NCBI GenBank assembly: GCA_001942045.1
Contig: MSTD01000014.1
Span: forward strand, 1 to 40,195
DNA: 40,195 bases
From: Mycolicibacterium porcinum
GTDB lineage: Bacteria; Actinomycetota; Actinomycetes; Mycobacteriales; Mycobacteriaceae
Direction: 5' to 3'
Shown: positions 26,454-35,374 of the stretch, piece by piece
Layout of the letters: each line of letters starts with the position of its first letter
Position numbering within the stretch: position 1 is the stretch's first letter
Made by a program: the position numbers and the translations under genes
The notes under the pieces: generated by a model
What the model saw: the letters and a program-made list of their open reading frames with translations, nothing else
Told to the model about the DNA's origin: nothing
Databases searched by the model: none

Positions 26454-26750
26454 CTAGAAGGCGTGGCGGTACTCGGACAGGCGCACCCGCCCGTCGACCG
26501 CCAGCACCCCTTCGGCGCGCAGCCGTTCCAGCTGCCGGGTGGCCAGGTGCGGGGCCGGACGCCCCGAGGCCGTGATCACCCGGTGCCAGGGCAGGTCCGA
26601 GGAGTCGGTCCGCATGATCCAGCCGACGATCCGTGGACTGGAAAGCTCTGCGGCATCGGCAATATCGCCGTAGGTGCAGACCCGTCCCGGTGGGATCGCG
26701 GCGACCAGCGACCGCACCCGCTCCACCTGTTCCTCGGTGACGGCAGGCAT
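26454..26750 (-). CDS. Alkyltransferase-like protein (ATL)
   Basis: ATLs look like the DNA-binding domain of O6-alkylguanine transferases but lack the acceptor cysteine. Here the usual PCHRV is PWHRV, with Trp55 in place of Cys. The rest is typical: IPPGRVCTYGDIADAA (about 19-34), and SPRIVGWIM for the arginine-finger helix. ATLs flag alkylated bases for nucleotide excision repair. At 98 residues it is of normal size. It starts one base after the lipV stop, so the two are co-transcribed. Confidence 0.93.
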   Translation of the reverse strand: MPAVTEEQVERVRSLVAAIPPGRVCTYGDIADAAELSSPRIVGWIMRTDSSDLPWHRVITASGRPAPHLATRQLERLRAEGVLAVDGRVRLSEYRHAF

Positions 26751-26751
26751 G

Positions 26752-27525
26752 TCAGCCCAGTTGCTCGAGGATCAACTTCGCGGTCTCAGCGGGTTTGGCC
26801 TGGGCCACCATGTGGTCGCAATCCCAGTCCAGCAGAGTGAAATCCGCCCCGAGGTGATCACTCAGCGCGCTGATGAGACCGTCGCGCGCGTACGGCGGGC
26901 TGGTGCGGGTGGCGCGGACCAGGACGGTGGGAGTGCCCTTGCGCGGCAACGCAACCGGGCGAGCCAGCTCGCTCCAGTAGGACATCATGGCCGGAATGCT
27001 GATCCGCCAGCCGAAGCGGCCGCCGGGGAGTTCGACCAGATGCTCGTCGAGGTCGCGGTCCAGCTCTGCCGGCTCCACCTCGCCCCACGAACCGTTTGCC
27101 TTCTCGGCGCGCGCCTCGGCGCGGTCGGGATAGTCGGGTGAGGCCAGCATGCTGTCGGCGATCTCCCGCATCCACTCACCGTCGAGCTCCACCGCCGGAT
27201 CCAACAACACCAGCCCGCTGACCAGATCCGGATGTGCGGCAGCGAGATTGAGGGCTACCGCACCGCCGAACGAATGCCCGGCGACCAGGGTCGGGCCATC
27301 GAGCAGCGAGGCCAGGGCCTCGACGTTGGCGTCCAGCGTCCAGGGGGCGGCCCACGACGAGCGGCCGTGCCCGAGCAGGTCCGGGGCCAGCACCGCCACC
27401 TCGGGCAGGTGTTGCTCGGCGAGTGTCTTCCACCGTTGGCCGTGCCCGGTCAAGCCGTGGACGAGCAACAGCCGGGCGGGTTCTTCTGGGCCGTAGCGAT
27501 GGACATGCAACTTCTCGGCTGACAT
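26752..27525 (-). CDS. lipV: Alpha/beta hydrolase LipV
   Basis: This is a 257-residue serine hydrolase. The oxyanion region is LVHGLTGHGQRW, the nucleophile Ser85 lies in AGHSFGGAV, and the catalytic His is in WDCDHMVAQAKP near the C-terminus. The acid may be the Asp in the TLLDWD region or earlier. Counterparts (Rv3203, lipV) act as esterases or lipases. It shares an operon with the ATL gene and is divergent from adnAB. Confidence 0.9.
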   Translation of the reverse strand: MSAEKLHVHRYGPEEPARLLLVHGLTGHGQRWKTLAEQHLPEVAVLAPDLLGHGRSSWAAPWTLDANVEALASLLDGPTLVAGHSFGGAVALNLAAAHPDLVSGLVLLDPAVELDGEWMREIADSMLASPDYPDRAEARAEKANGSWGEVEPAELDRDLDEHLVELPGGRFGWRISIPAMMSYWSELARPVALPRKGTPTVLVRATRTSPPYARDGLISALSDHLGADFTLLDWDCDHMVAQAKPAETAKLILEQLG

Positions 27526-27549
27526 TTCATAGATGCTGCCAGAGTTCAG

Positions 27550-27613
27550 GCTCCGCTACTTGTCGGGCCTATCGCTCCAATCCGCTCCGCTACTTGTCGG
27601 GATCTACTTGTCG
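27550..27613 (+). repeat. Repeated CTACTTGTCG element before adnA
   Basis: An 18-base unit GCTCCGCTACTTGTCGGG occurs twice, exactly, at 27550-27567 and 27584-27601. A shorter copy CTACTTGTCG follows at 27604-27613, one base before a TACCTT that could be the -10. The spacing between cores is 34 and 14 bases. The repeat contains TTGTCGG, the start of the RecA-independent DNA-damage (PafBC) motif TTGTCRGTG. Confidence 0.75.
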
Positions 27614-27628
27614 TACCTTTCTGGTGTC

Positions 27629-30600
27629 ATGCATTCCATGACCGCACAACACGTCCAGCCCACGCTGACCGGCACCGAACTGCTGGCACCGGGGCGCAGC
27701 GGCGTAGTGCGGGTACTGGGTGGCTCGGGCACCGGGAAGAGCTCGCTGTTGATCAGTACCGCGGTCGAGCACATCGCGGCGGGCACCGACCCCGAATCGG
27801 TGTTGTTGCTGACCGGTTCGGCCCGGCTGCGTTCGGACGCCAGGGCCGCCATCACCGCGCGGCTGCTCGGCGCGGGCACCCATGGCGTGGTGCGGGAACC
27901 GCTGGTGCGCACCGTGCACTCCTACGCCTTCGCACTGCTGCGGCTGGCGGCCCAGCGCAACGGGGATCCGCCGCCCCGGCTGATCACCACCGCCGAACAG
28001 GACGGCATCATCCGCGAGCTGCTGGCCGGCGACCTGGAGGACGGGGCCGATTCGCCCGTGGGCTGGCCCGAGCAGCTGTGGCCCGCGTTGAGTACCGCGG
28101 GGTTCGCCACCGAGCTGCGTGACCTGCTGGCCCGCTGCACCGAGCGCGGTGTGGATCCGCGTGCGCTGCAACGGCTGGGCCGCTCGTCGGGGCGTCCGGA
28201 ATGGCTAGCGGCCGGCCGTTTCGCACAGGCCTACGAGCAGATCATGCTCCTGCGGTCGGCGGTTGGTATGGCCGCCCCGCAGGCCACGGTGCCGGCGCTG
28301 GGCGCGGCCGAACTCGTCGGGGCCGCGTTGGAGGCGCTCGGGACCGATGCCGATCTTCTGGCCGCCGAGCGCGCGCGGATCAGCCTGCTGCTGGTCGACG
28401 ACGCGCAGCACCTCGACCCGCAGGCCGCGCTGTTGGTCCGGGTGTTGGCTGCCCGCGCCGGGCTGACGGTCATCGCTGGCGATCCGGACCAGGCCGTGTT
28501 CGGTTACCGCGGCGCCGATCCGGTGTTGTTGCGCGATCAGGGTGACGCCGACGCTCCGGCCATCACACTCACCCGGTCACACCGCTGCGCGCCGGCGGTG
28601 GCAGCGGCGATCTCGGGTATCGGACGCCGGCTGCCCGGGGTCGGGCCCGGCCGGCTGGTGGAGGGCAACCCCGAGCGTGGACAGGGTGAAGTGACCCTGC
28701 GGATGGCGGCCACTCCGCACGCCGAAAATGCGTTCATCGCCGATGCCCTGCGCCGGGCCCACCTGGTGGACGGGGTGCCGTGGTCGGAGATGGCTGTGGT
28801 GGTGCGCTCGATTCCTCGGGTGGGCGCGGCATTGGCGCGGGCGTTGAGCGGGGCCGGCGTGCCCGTACAGGCGACGGGCCCCGATCTGGGGCTCGCGCAG
28901 CAGCCCGCGGTCGCGGCCCTGCTGACGGTGTTGGAGACGACGGCATCCGGGCAGCTGGACGGCGACAGCGCGGTCAGCCTGCTCACCGGCCCGATCGGCC
29001 GCGTCGACCCGGTGACCCTGCGGCAGTTGCGCCGGGCGCTGCGCCGCGCCGACGGCTCCACGCCGCCACGGGATTTCGCCGACCTGCTGGTCGCGGCCAT
29101 CGAGGCCGAGCCGGCCGGATTGTCGGCCGAGCACGTCAAGCCGCTGCGCCGCCTGCGGTCGGTCCTGGCCGCTGCCCGCCGCAGCGAGCGGGAGGGCGCC
29201 GACCCGCGCTACACCCTGTGGCAGGCCTGGAATGCCTGCCGCTTGCAGCCGCGCTGGCTGGCCGCCAGCGAGCGGGGCGGCACCATCGGAGTCCAGGCCG
29301 ACCGGGACCTGGATGCGGTGACGGCTCTGTTCGACGTGGCCGACCAGTACGTGAACCGCACGGCAGGGGCGTCGTTGCGCGGGCTGGTGGACCATGTGAC
29401 GACGCTGGGAGCATCGATGTCGACGGCCGATGCCGGCCCGCAGGCCGACGCCGTGGCGGTGCTCAGCGCGCATGCCGCACTCGGCCGGGAATGGGACTTC
29501 GTGGTGATCGCGGGCGTGCAGGAAGGCTTGTGGCCCAACACCGTTCCTCGTGGCGGCATCCTGGGCACGCAGAATCTCGTGGATGTGCTCGACGGCGTGG
29601 CCGCTCCGGACGACCGCGCGGTGTCGACCAGGGCGCCGCTGCTGGCCGAGGAGCGCCGGTTGTTGATGGCGGCCATGGGCCGGGCGAGAACGCGATTGCT
29701 GGTAACCGCGGTCGACAGCGATGGCGGCGATGAATCGCTGCTGCCCTCGCCGTTCTGCGCCGAACTGGCCGAGGTGGCAACCGAATCCGTACCGCTGCCG
29801 CCATTGGCCGCACCGCGGGTGCTGCAGCCGTCGGCGGTGGTCGGCCGGCTGCGGGCGGTCGTGTGCGCACCGGAAGGCGCCGTCGATGAGGAGTCCCGGT
29901 CTTGCGCGGCAACTCAATTGGCCCGGCTGGCCGCCGCCGGGGTGCCGGGGGCCGATCCGTCGCAGTGGCATACCATGACCGCGCTGTCCACTGAGGAGCC
30001 GCTGTGGTCGGACCCCGAACACGTAGTGACGCTGTCGCCGTCGACGCTGCAGATGCTCACCGACTGCCCGTTGCGTTGGCTGTTGGAACGGCACGGCGGC
30101 AGCGACGGGCGTGATGTGCGCTCGACGGTCGGGTCACTGTTGCACGCCTTGGTGTCCGACTCCGGTAAGACCGAGAGCCAGCTGGTCAATGACCTGGAAA
30201 AGGTCTGGGAAGACCTGCCTTTCGAGGCCAAGTGGTATTCGGACAACGAGTTGACGCGGCATCGGGCGATGCTGGAGACCTTCACCCGGTGGCGTGCGGA
30301 CTCCCGGGGGCAGCTGACCGAGGTCGCCACCGAGATCGACGTCGATGGCACCATCGTCGCCCCGGGGCCGGAGGGGCCGGGCGTCCGGGTGCGCGGGCGG
30401 TTGGACCGCCTCGAGCGGGACCGGGCCGACCGCCTTGTCGTGGTCGACCTCAAGACCGGGAAGAGCCCGGTCACCAAGGACGATGCGCAGAAGCACGCCC
30501 AGCTCGCCACCTATCAGCTCGCGGTGGCCGCGGGCCTGTTGCCGCACGGGGATGAGCCGGGCGGGGGCCGGTTGGTATACCTGGGCAAGGCGGGGGCGGC

Positions 30601-30784
30601 CGGCGCCACCGAACGCGAACAGGATCCGATGACACCCGACACCCGTGCCGACTGGTTGGGCACTGTCAGCACCGCGGCGGCGGCCACGGCCGGGCCGCAG
30701 TTCACCGCCCGGGTCAACGACGGCTGCGCGAACTGCCCGGTGCGCTCGTCGTGCCCGGCTCAAGCCCTGGGGGACCGGTCATGA
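27629..30784 (+). CDS. adnA: Helicase-nuclease subunit AdnA
   Basis: AdnAB is the mycobacterial motor-nuclease that resects double-strand breaks. AdnA (about 1051 residues) has a UvrD-like motor with Walker A LGGSGTGKSS (Lys near 37), a Walker B-like VDDAQHLD (near 256) and GDPDQAVFGYRGADP. The C-terminal RecB-like nuclease has VVVDLKTGK (Asp near 939). Cys in TDCPLRW (near 813) and the last three cysteines (about 1033-1043, CANCPVRSSC) would hold a [4Fe-4S] cluster. An ATG at 27638 is an alternative start. The stop overlaps the adnB ATG. Confidence 0.95.
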   Translation: MHSMTAQHVQPTLTGTELLAPGRSGVVRVLGGSGTGKSSLLISTAVEHIAAGTDPESVLLLTGSARLRSDARAAITARLLGAGTHGVVREPLVRTVHSYAFALLRLAAQRNGDPPPRLITTAEQDGIIRELLAGDLEDGADSPVGWPEQLWPALSTAGFATELRDLLARCTERGVDPRALQRLGRSSGRPEWLAAGRFAQAYEQIMLLRSAVGMAAPQATVPALGAAELVGAALEALGTDADLLAAERARISLLLVDDAQHLDPQAALLVRVLAARAGLTVIAGDPDQAVFGYRGADPVLLRDQGDADAPAITLTRSHRCAPAVAAAISGIGRRLPGVGPGRLVEGNPERGQGEVTLRMAATPHAENAFIADALRRAHLVDGVPWSEMAVVVRSIPRVGAALARALSGAGVPVQATGPDLGLAQQPAVAALLTVLETTASGQLDGDSAVSLLTGPIGRVDPVTLRQLRRALRRADGSTPPRDFADLLVAAIEAEPAGLSAEHVKPLRRLRSVLAAARRSEREGADPRYTLWQAWNACRLQPRWLAASERGGTIGVQADRDLDAVTALFDVADQYVNRTAGASLRGLVDHVTTLGASMSTADAGPQADAVAVLSAHAALGREWDFVVIAGVQEGLWPNTVPRGGILGTQNLVDVLDGVAAPDDRAVSTRAPLLAEERRLLMAAMGRARTRLLVTAVDSDGGDESLLPSPFCAELAEVATESVPLPPLAAPRVLQPSAVVGRLRAVVCAPEGAVDEESRSCAATQLARLAAAGVPGADPSQWHTMTALSTEEPLWSDPEHVVTLSPSTLQMLTDCPLRWLLERHGGSDGRDVRSTVGSLLHALVSDSGKTESQLVNDLEKVWEDLPFEAKWYSDNELTRHRAMLETFTRWRADSRGQLTEVATEIDVDGTIVAPGPEGPGVRVRGRLDRLERDRADRLVVVDLKTGKSPVTKDDAQKHAQLATYQLAVAAGLLPHGDEPGGGRLVYLGKAGAAGATEREQDPMTPDTRADWLGTVSTAAAATAGPQFTARVNDGCANCPVRSSCPAQALGDRS

Positions 30785-33700
30785 CAGAGATCGCACCGGC
30801 CGGCGTGCGGTACAGCCCGGCCGAATTGTCCGCCGCGCTGGGCCTGTTCCCGCCGACGGCGGAGCAGGCCGCCGTGATCGCCGCGCCGCCGGGCCCCGTC
30901 GTGGTGATCGCCGGAGCGGGCGCAGGCAAGACCGAGACCATGGCGGCCCGGGTGGTCTGGTTGGTGGCCAACGGCTATGCCACGCCATCGCAGGTGCTGG
31001 GACTGACTTTCACCCGTAAGGCCGCCGGCCAGCTGCTGCGCCGTGTCCGCACCCGGCTGGCCCGGCTCGCCGGTGCCGGTCTGGCGCCGGCACCGGGGGC
31101 GGGCGACGCGTCGGTCGAGTCGGCCACGGTCAGCACCTATCACGCGTTCGCCGGCACGCTACTGCGCGAGCACGGGTTGCTGCTTCCGGTCGAGCCGGAC
31201 ACCCGGTTGCTCAGCGAGACGGAACTGTGGCAGCTGGCGTTCGAGGTGGTGTGTGCGCATCCGGGCGAGTTGGCCATCGAGAAGACGCCGGCCGCCGTCA
31301 CGGACATGGTGCTGCGTCTGTCCGGCGCGCTCGCCGAGCATCTGGTGGACACCGACCAGCTCCGCGACACCCATGTGGAACTCGAGCGTCTCGTGCACAC
31401 TCTGCCTGCCGGGCCGTACCAGCGGGATCGCGGGCCCAGCCAATGGTTGCTGAAAATGCTCTCCACGCAGACCGAACGCACTGAGCTGGTGCCGTTGATC
31501 GATGCGCTGCACCAGCGGATGCGTGCCGACAAAGTGATGGATTTCGGTATGCAGATGTCCGCCGCGGCCCGGCTGGCCTCGAAATTCCCCCAGGTCGGTG
31601 AGCAACTGCGACAACGTTTCCGGGTCGTACTGCTCGACGAGTACCAGGACACCGGGCACGCACAGCGGGTGGCGCTGTCCTCGTTGTTCGGCGGCGGCGT
31701 CGACGATGGCCTGGCGCTGACCGCGGTGGGGGATCCGATCCAGTCGATCTACGGCTGGCGGGGCGCGTCGGCGACCAACCTGCCCCGGTTCACCACCGAC
31801 TTCCCGCTCGCCGACGGTACACCGGCGCCGACCCTGGAACTGCGGACCAGCTGGCGCAATCCGCCGAGCGCCCTGCATCTGGCCAACGCGGTGTCGGCCG
31901 AGGCGCGGCGTCGCTCGGTGACGGTGCATGAGCTGCGGCCCCGGCCGGACGCCGAGCCCGGCACCACCAGGTGCGCACTGCTCAATGACGTGGAGACCGA
32001 ACGTGACTGGGTGGCAGACCATCTGGCCCGGCTTTACCACGGTGCGGTGGCTCAGGGCGACGACACGCCCACTGCTGCGGTATTGGTCCGGCGCAACGCC
32101 GACGCCGCGCCGATGGCCGAGGCGTTGAGCGCCCGTGGGGTGCCCGTCGAGGTCGTCGGGGTGGCCGGGCTGCTGGCTGTGCCCGAGGTGGCCGATCTGG
32201 TCGCGATGCTGAGACTCGTCGCCGACCCCGCCGCCGGGTCGGCGGTGATGCGCGTGCTGACCGGACCGCGGTGGCGGTTCGGTGCCCGCGACATCGCCGC
32301 ATTGTGGCGGCGCGCCAGGGAACTCGACGATCGGGCGGCGGGGGAGCCCAGCCCGGCCGAGATCGTGGCACAGGCCGCCCCCGACGCCGATGCGGCCTGC
32401 CTGGCCGACGCGATCTGCGATCCCGGTGCCGCCGAACACTATTCGCCGACCGGCTATGAGCGGATCGAGGCCCTCGGACGCGAGCTGACCATGTTGCGTG
32501 CGCATCTGAGTCACCCGCTGCCCGAGCTGGTGGCCGAGGTGCGGCGCGTCGCCGGACTGGACGCCGAGGCCCGCGCCGCCCGGCCGGTTACCGCGGGCTG
32601 GACGGGGACCGAGAATCTCGATACGTTCTGCGATCTCGTGGCCGACTTCGCCGGGCGGCCGGGCGGTTCGGTGCTCGCGCTGCTGGCCTACCTGGACGTG
32701 GCCGCCGACGTGGAGAACGGTCTGGCACCTGCTGAATTGACCGTGTCGCACGACCGGGTGCAGATCCTCACCGTGCACGCTGCGAAGGGTTTGGAATGGC
32801 AGGTGGTGGCGGTTCCGCATCTGAGCGGCCGGGTGTTTCCGTCGACGGCGTCGGCACGCACCTGGCTCACCGATTCCTCAGATCTGCCTCCGCTGCTGCG
32901 CGGCGACCGGGCGACCGAGTCGGAGCTCGGTGTCCCGGTGCTGGACACCTCTGACATCAACGACCGGAAGATCCTGTCGGACAAGATCTCTGACCACAAG
33001 CGCAGCCTCGAGCAGCGTCGCATCGATGAGGAGCGGCGGCTGCTCTATGTAGCGATCACCCGGTCGGAGGACACGTTGCTCGTCTCCGGCCATCACTGGG
33101 GTGCCACCGAGAGCAAGCCACGTGGACCGTCGGAGTTTCTCTGCGAGATCAAGACCATCATCGAGGACGCAGCCGCGCAGGGCCGGCCATGCGGAGAGAT
33201 CGAGCAGTGGGCGCAAGACCCGCCGGCCGGTGAAGCGAACCCGTTGCGGGACAAGGCTGTCGAGGCCATCTGGCCGGCGGCTCCGGCCCGGGCCTCGGAT
33301 GTCGACCGGGGCGCGGCGCTCGTGGCCCAGGCTCAGAGACAGCCAGGTGACGGTGACCGCCAAGACCGCACACCAGACGATGCTGCGGACGTGGAGGGCT
33401 GGGCGGCCGACGTCGACGCATTGCTGGCCGAACGTGATCGCGCACCCAAGGCCGCCCCGATGGAGCTGCCCGGCCAGTTGTCAGTCAGCACCCTGGTGGA
33501 GCTCAGCCGTGATCGGCAGGCCGCGCTGCAGCGGCTGCACCGCCGGTTGCCGCAGCGTCCGGATCCGCATGCCTTGTTGGGCACTGCATTCCACGAGTGG
33601 GTGCAGCGATTCTTCCACTCCGAGCGGTTGTTCGACCTCGACGACCTGCCCGGCGCGGTGGACGGCGACAGCGGGCAGGCCAGTGCGGCCGAACTGTCTG

Positions 33701-34101
33701 AGCTGCAGGACGCGTTCGTCATGTCGCCGTGGGCCGCGCGCACCCCGATCGAGGTGGAGGTGCCCTTCGACATGGCGATCGGGCGGAGCCGGACGACCGT
33801 CGTGCGGGGCCGCATCGATGCGGTGTTCGCGCAGGAGGACGGCACCACCACCGTGGTGGACTGGAAGACGGGCGAGCCCCCGACCACTCCGGAAGCCATG
33901 GCGCAGGCCGCGGTCCAGCTCGCGGTGTACCGGCTGGCCTGGGCGTCCCTACGCGGGTGCCCGCCCGAGTCGGTGCGGGCCGCGTTCCATTACGTGCGGT
34001 CGGGACGGACCGTGAGCCCGGAAACGCTGCCCGGCGAGGACGAACTCGTCGCACTGCTGACCGACGCCGAGACCGCGCCGGATCTCATCCAGGAGCCCTA
34101 G
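30781..34101 (+). CDS. adnB: Helicase-nuclease subunit AdnB
   Basis: AdnB is the lead motor of the AdnAB complex. Its 1106 residues include Walker A AGAGAGKTETM (Lys near 50), FTRKAAGQLLRRV, Walker B LLDEYQDTG (near 286), VGDPIQSIYGWRG and motif V/VI elements (LTVHAAKGLEW, LLYVAITRSEDTL). The C-terminal nuclease domain has TAFHEWVQRF and VVDWKTGEPP (near 1027). It lacks the iron-sulfur cysteines of AdnA. The ATG overlaps the adnA stop (ATGA), so the two subunits are coupled. Confidence 0.95.
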   Translation: MTEIAPAGVRYSPAELSAALGLFPPTAEQAAVIAAPPGPVVVIAGAGAGKTETMAARVVWLVANGYATPSQVLGLTFTRKAAGQLLRRVRTRLARLAGAGLAPAPGAGDASVESATVSTYHAFAGTLLREHGLLLPVEPDTRLLSETELWQLAFEVVCAHPGELAIEKTPAAVTDMVLRLSGALAEHLVDTDQLRDTHVELERLVHTLPAGPYQRDRGPSQWLLKMLSTQTERTELVPLIDALHQRMRADKVMDFGMQMSAAARLASKFPQVGEQLRQRFRVVLLDEYQDTGHAQRVALSSLFGGGVDDGLALTAVGDPIQSIYGWRGASATNLPRFTTDFPLADGTPAPTLELRTSWRNPPSALHLANAVSAEARRRSVTVHELRPRPDAEPGTTRCALLNDVETERDWVADHLARLYHGAVAQGDDTPTAAVLVRRNADAAPMAEALSARGVPVEVVGVAGLLAVPEVADLVAMLRLVADPAAGSAVMRVLTGPRWRFGARDIAALWRRARELDDRAAGEPSPAEIVAQAAPDADAACLADAICDPGAAEHYSPTGYERIEALGRELTMLRAHLSHPLPELVAEVRRVAGLDAEARAARPVTAGWTGTENLDTFCDLVADFAGRPGGSVLALLAYLDVAADVENGLAPAELTVSHDRVQILTVHAAKGLEWQVVAVPHLSGRVFPSTASARTWLTDSSDLPPLLRGDRATESELGVPVLDTSDINDRKILSDKISDHKRSLEQRRIDEERRLLYVAITRSEDTLLVSGHHWGATESKPRGPSEFLCEIKTIIEDAAAQGRPCGEIEQWAQDPPAGEANPLRDKAVEAIWPAAPARASDVDRGAALVAQAQRQPGDGDRQDRTPDDAADVEGWAADVDALLAERDRAPKAAPMELPGQLSVSTLVELSRDRQAALQRLHRRLPQRPDPHALLGTAFHEWVQRFFHSERLFDLDDLPGAVDGDSGQASAAELSELQDAFVMSPWAARTPIEVEVPFDMAIGRSRTTVVRGRIDAVFAQEDGTTTVVDWKTGEPPTTPEAMAQAAVQLAVYRLAWASLRGCPPESVRAAFHYVRSGRTVSPETLPGEDELVALLTDAETAPDLIQEP

Positions 34102-34110
34102 CGGCCGACG

Positions 34111-34824
34111 TCAGGTGATGGTGGTGCCCACCAGAAGGCCGATCACATACGTGATCACCAGGGCCAGGCCGCCACCGATCACGTTGCGCAGCACCGCGCG
34201 TCCCTTCGGCGCCCCGCCCAGCCCGGCCGACACCGCCCCGGTGAGCATCAGCGCGAGCAGCACGGCGACCACGGTCACCGGGATCCGCCAGGTCGTCGGC
34301 GGGATCAGGATCGCGATCAACGGCAACAGCGCACCGATGGTGAACGACAACGCCGAGGACGCCGCAGCCTGCCACGGATTCGTCAGATCCTTGGGGTCGA
34401 TGCCCAACTCGACCTCGGCGTGCGCGGCGAAGGCGTCGTGGTCGGTGAGTTCCTCGGCCACGGTGCGCGCAGTTGCCGTCGTCAGGCCCTTCGCCTCGTA
34501 CAGCGCGGCCAACTCGTCCAATTCGGCGGCCGGGTCGTCCCGCAGCTCGCGGCGTTCCTTGCGCAGCAGTGCGCGTTCGGTGTCACGCTGCGTGCTCACC
34601 GAGACGTACTCGCCCAGCGCCATCGAGACCGCGCCCGCGGCCAGGCCGGCGATTCCCGCAGTCAGAATCGGCGCCTTCTCTACCGTCGCCGCCGCCACGC
34701 CCACGACGATGCCGGCTGTGGAGACGATGCCGTCGTTCGCGCCGAGAACCCCGGCGCGCAGCCAGTTCAGCCTCGACGACAGTGAACCCATGTGTGGCTC
34801 GGAGGGATGGCTCGGGATCGTCAC
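34111..34824 (-). CDS. VIT1/CCC1-family iron/manganese transporter
   Basis: Five membrane segments are likely: LGANDGIVSTAGIVVGVAAA, ILTAGIAGLAAGAVSMALGEY, SALSFTIGALLPLIAILI, VTVVAVLLALMLTGAVSAGL and VIGGGLALVITYVIGLLVG. Between the second and third is an acidic helical loop (about 80-140) that binds metals in this family. It would move Fe(II) or Mn(II) out of the cytosol. The 237-residue frame starts at GTG 34824. It is convergent with adnB. From memory it is not at this place in M. tuberculosis. Confidence 0.88.
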   Translation of the reverse strand: MTIPSHPSEPHMGSLSSRLNWLRAGVLGANDGIVSTAGIVVGVAAATVEKAPILTAGIAGLAAGAVSMALGEYVSVSTQRDTERALLRKERRELRDDPAAELDELAALYEAKGLTTATARTVAEELTDHDAFAAHAEVELGIDPKDLTNPWQAAASSALSFTIGALLPLIAILIPPTTWRIPVTVVAVLLALMLTGAVSAGLGGAPKGRAVLRNVIGGGLALVITYVIGLLVGTTIT

Positions 34825-34830
34825 GGTCCG

Positions 34831-34836
34831 ACGATA
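34831..34836 (-). promoter_or_regulatory. -10 element TATCGT, leaderless start of the VIT gene
   Basis: On the minus strand TATCGT (TAnnnT) is six bases before the GTG at 34824. There is no ribosome binding site. It supports both this start and a leaderless mRNA. Confidence 0.5.
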
Positions 34837-34945
34837 TCGACGAAAACCCCGCGCCACCAGCAACGATAGCCTTGCCAAACTTGGTCCTGCGCGGGGCAAG
34901 GGCCGTGCTGTGCCACGAATCAGCCTGCTGCCCAGGCGTTTGCGA

Positions 34946-35335
34946 CTAGGAGTTGCGATACACGCGCAGCGCCGCGGTGATCATCGGGATCTGCAGCGGC
35001 AGCCGGGCGATGGCCACGAGCCGCATCGGCCACGGCTTGTCCCACCACAACCGGACCATGTTCAGGTTGCCGGGAAACACGGCGATGAACAGCGCCACGG
35101 CGGCCAGCGCGCCGAGCCGCCGGGTGCGCGGCACCGCCAGCAGCGCGCCGGTGGCCAGCTCGCCCACCCCGGAAGCATAGGTGTAGGCCCGGGCGCTGCC
35201 GGGCAGCTCGGCCGGGATGATCGAGTCGAACGGCTTGGGGGCGACGAAGTGCAGCGTGCCCATGCCGAGAAGCAGGGCCGCCATGCGTTGGGCGGCGGGT
35301 GCGGCGGAGATCCGCTGAGGCTCGGGTGCGGTCAT
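34946..35335 (-). CDS. DoxX-like membrane protein
   Basis: A 129-residue protein with about four hydrophobic helices and the DoxX-family pattern: LLLGMGTLHFVAPKPFDSIIP, GVGELATGALLAVPRTRRLGALAAVALFIAVFPGNLNM and KPWPMRLVAIARLPLQIPMI (parts). Related proteins take part in membrane redox complexes, but its own role is not known. It is divergent from the channel gene, 39 bases away. A 121-base gap without a clear feature separates it from the VIT gene. Confidence 0.78.
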   Translation of the reverse strand: MTAPEPQRISAAPAAQRMAALLLGMGTLHFVAPKPFDSIIPAELPGSARAYTYASGVGELATGALLAVPRTRRLGALAAVALFIAVFPGNLNMVRLWWDKPWPMRLVAIARLPLQIPMITAALRVYRNS

Positions 35336-35374
35336 GGTTACATTGTGGCGTGCGTCTGATCAGATTGATCCCGC

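Noticed and set aside
27594..27619. A complete PafBC/RecA-independent promoter motif at adnA
   Set aside because: TTGTCGG matches, but the last two bases of the 9-mer differ and the -10 is 11, not 8, bases away. Kept only as a repeat of interest.
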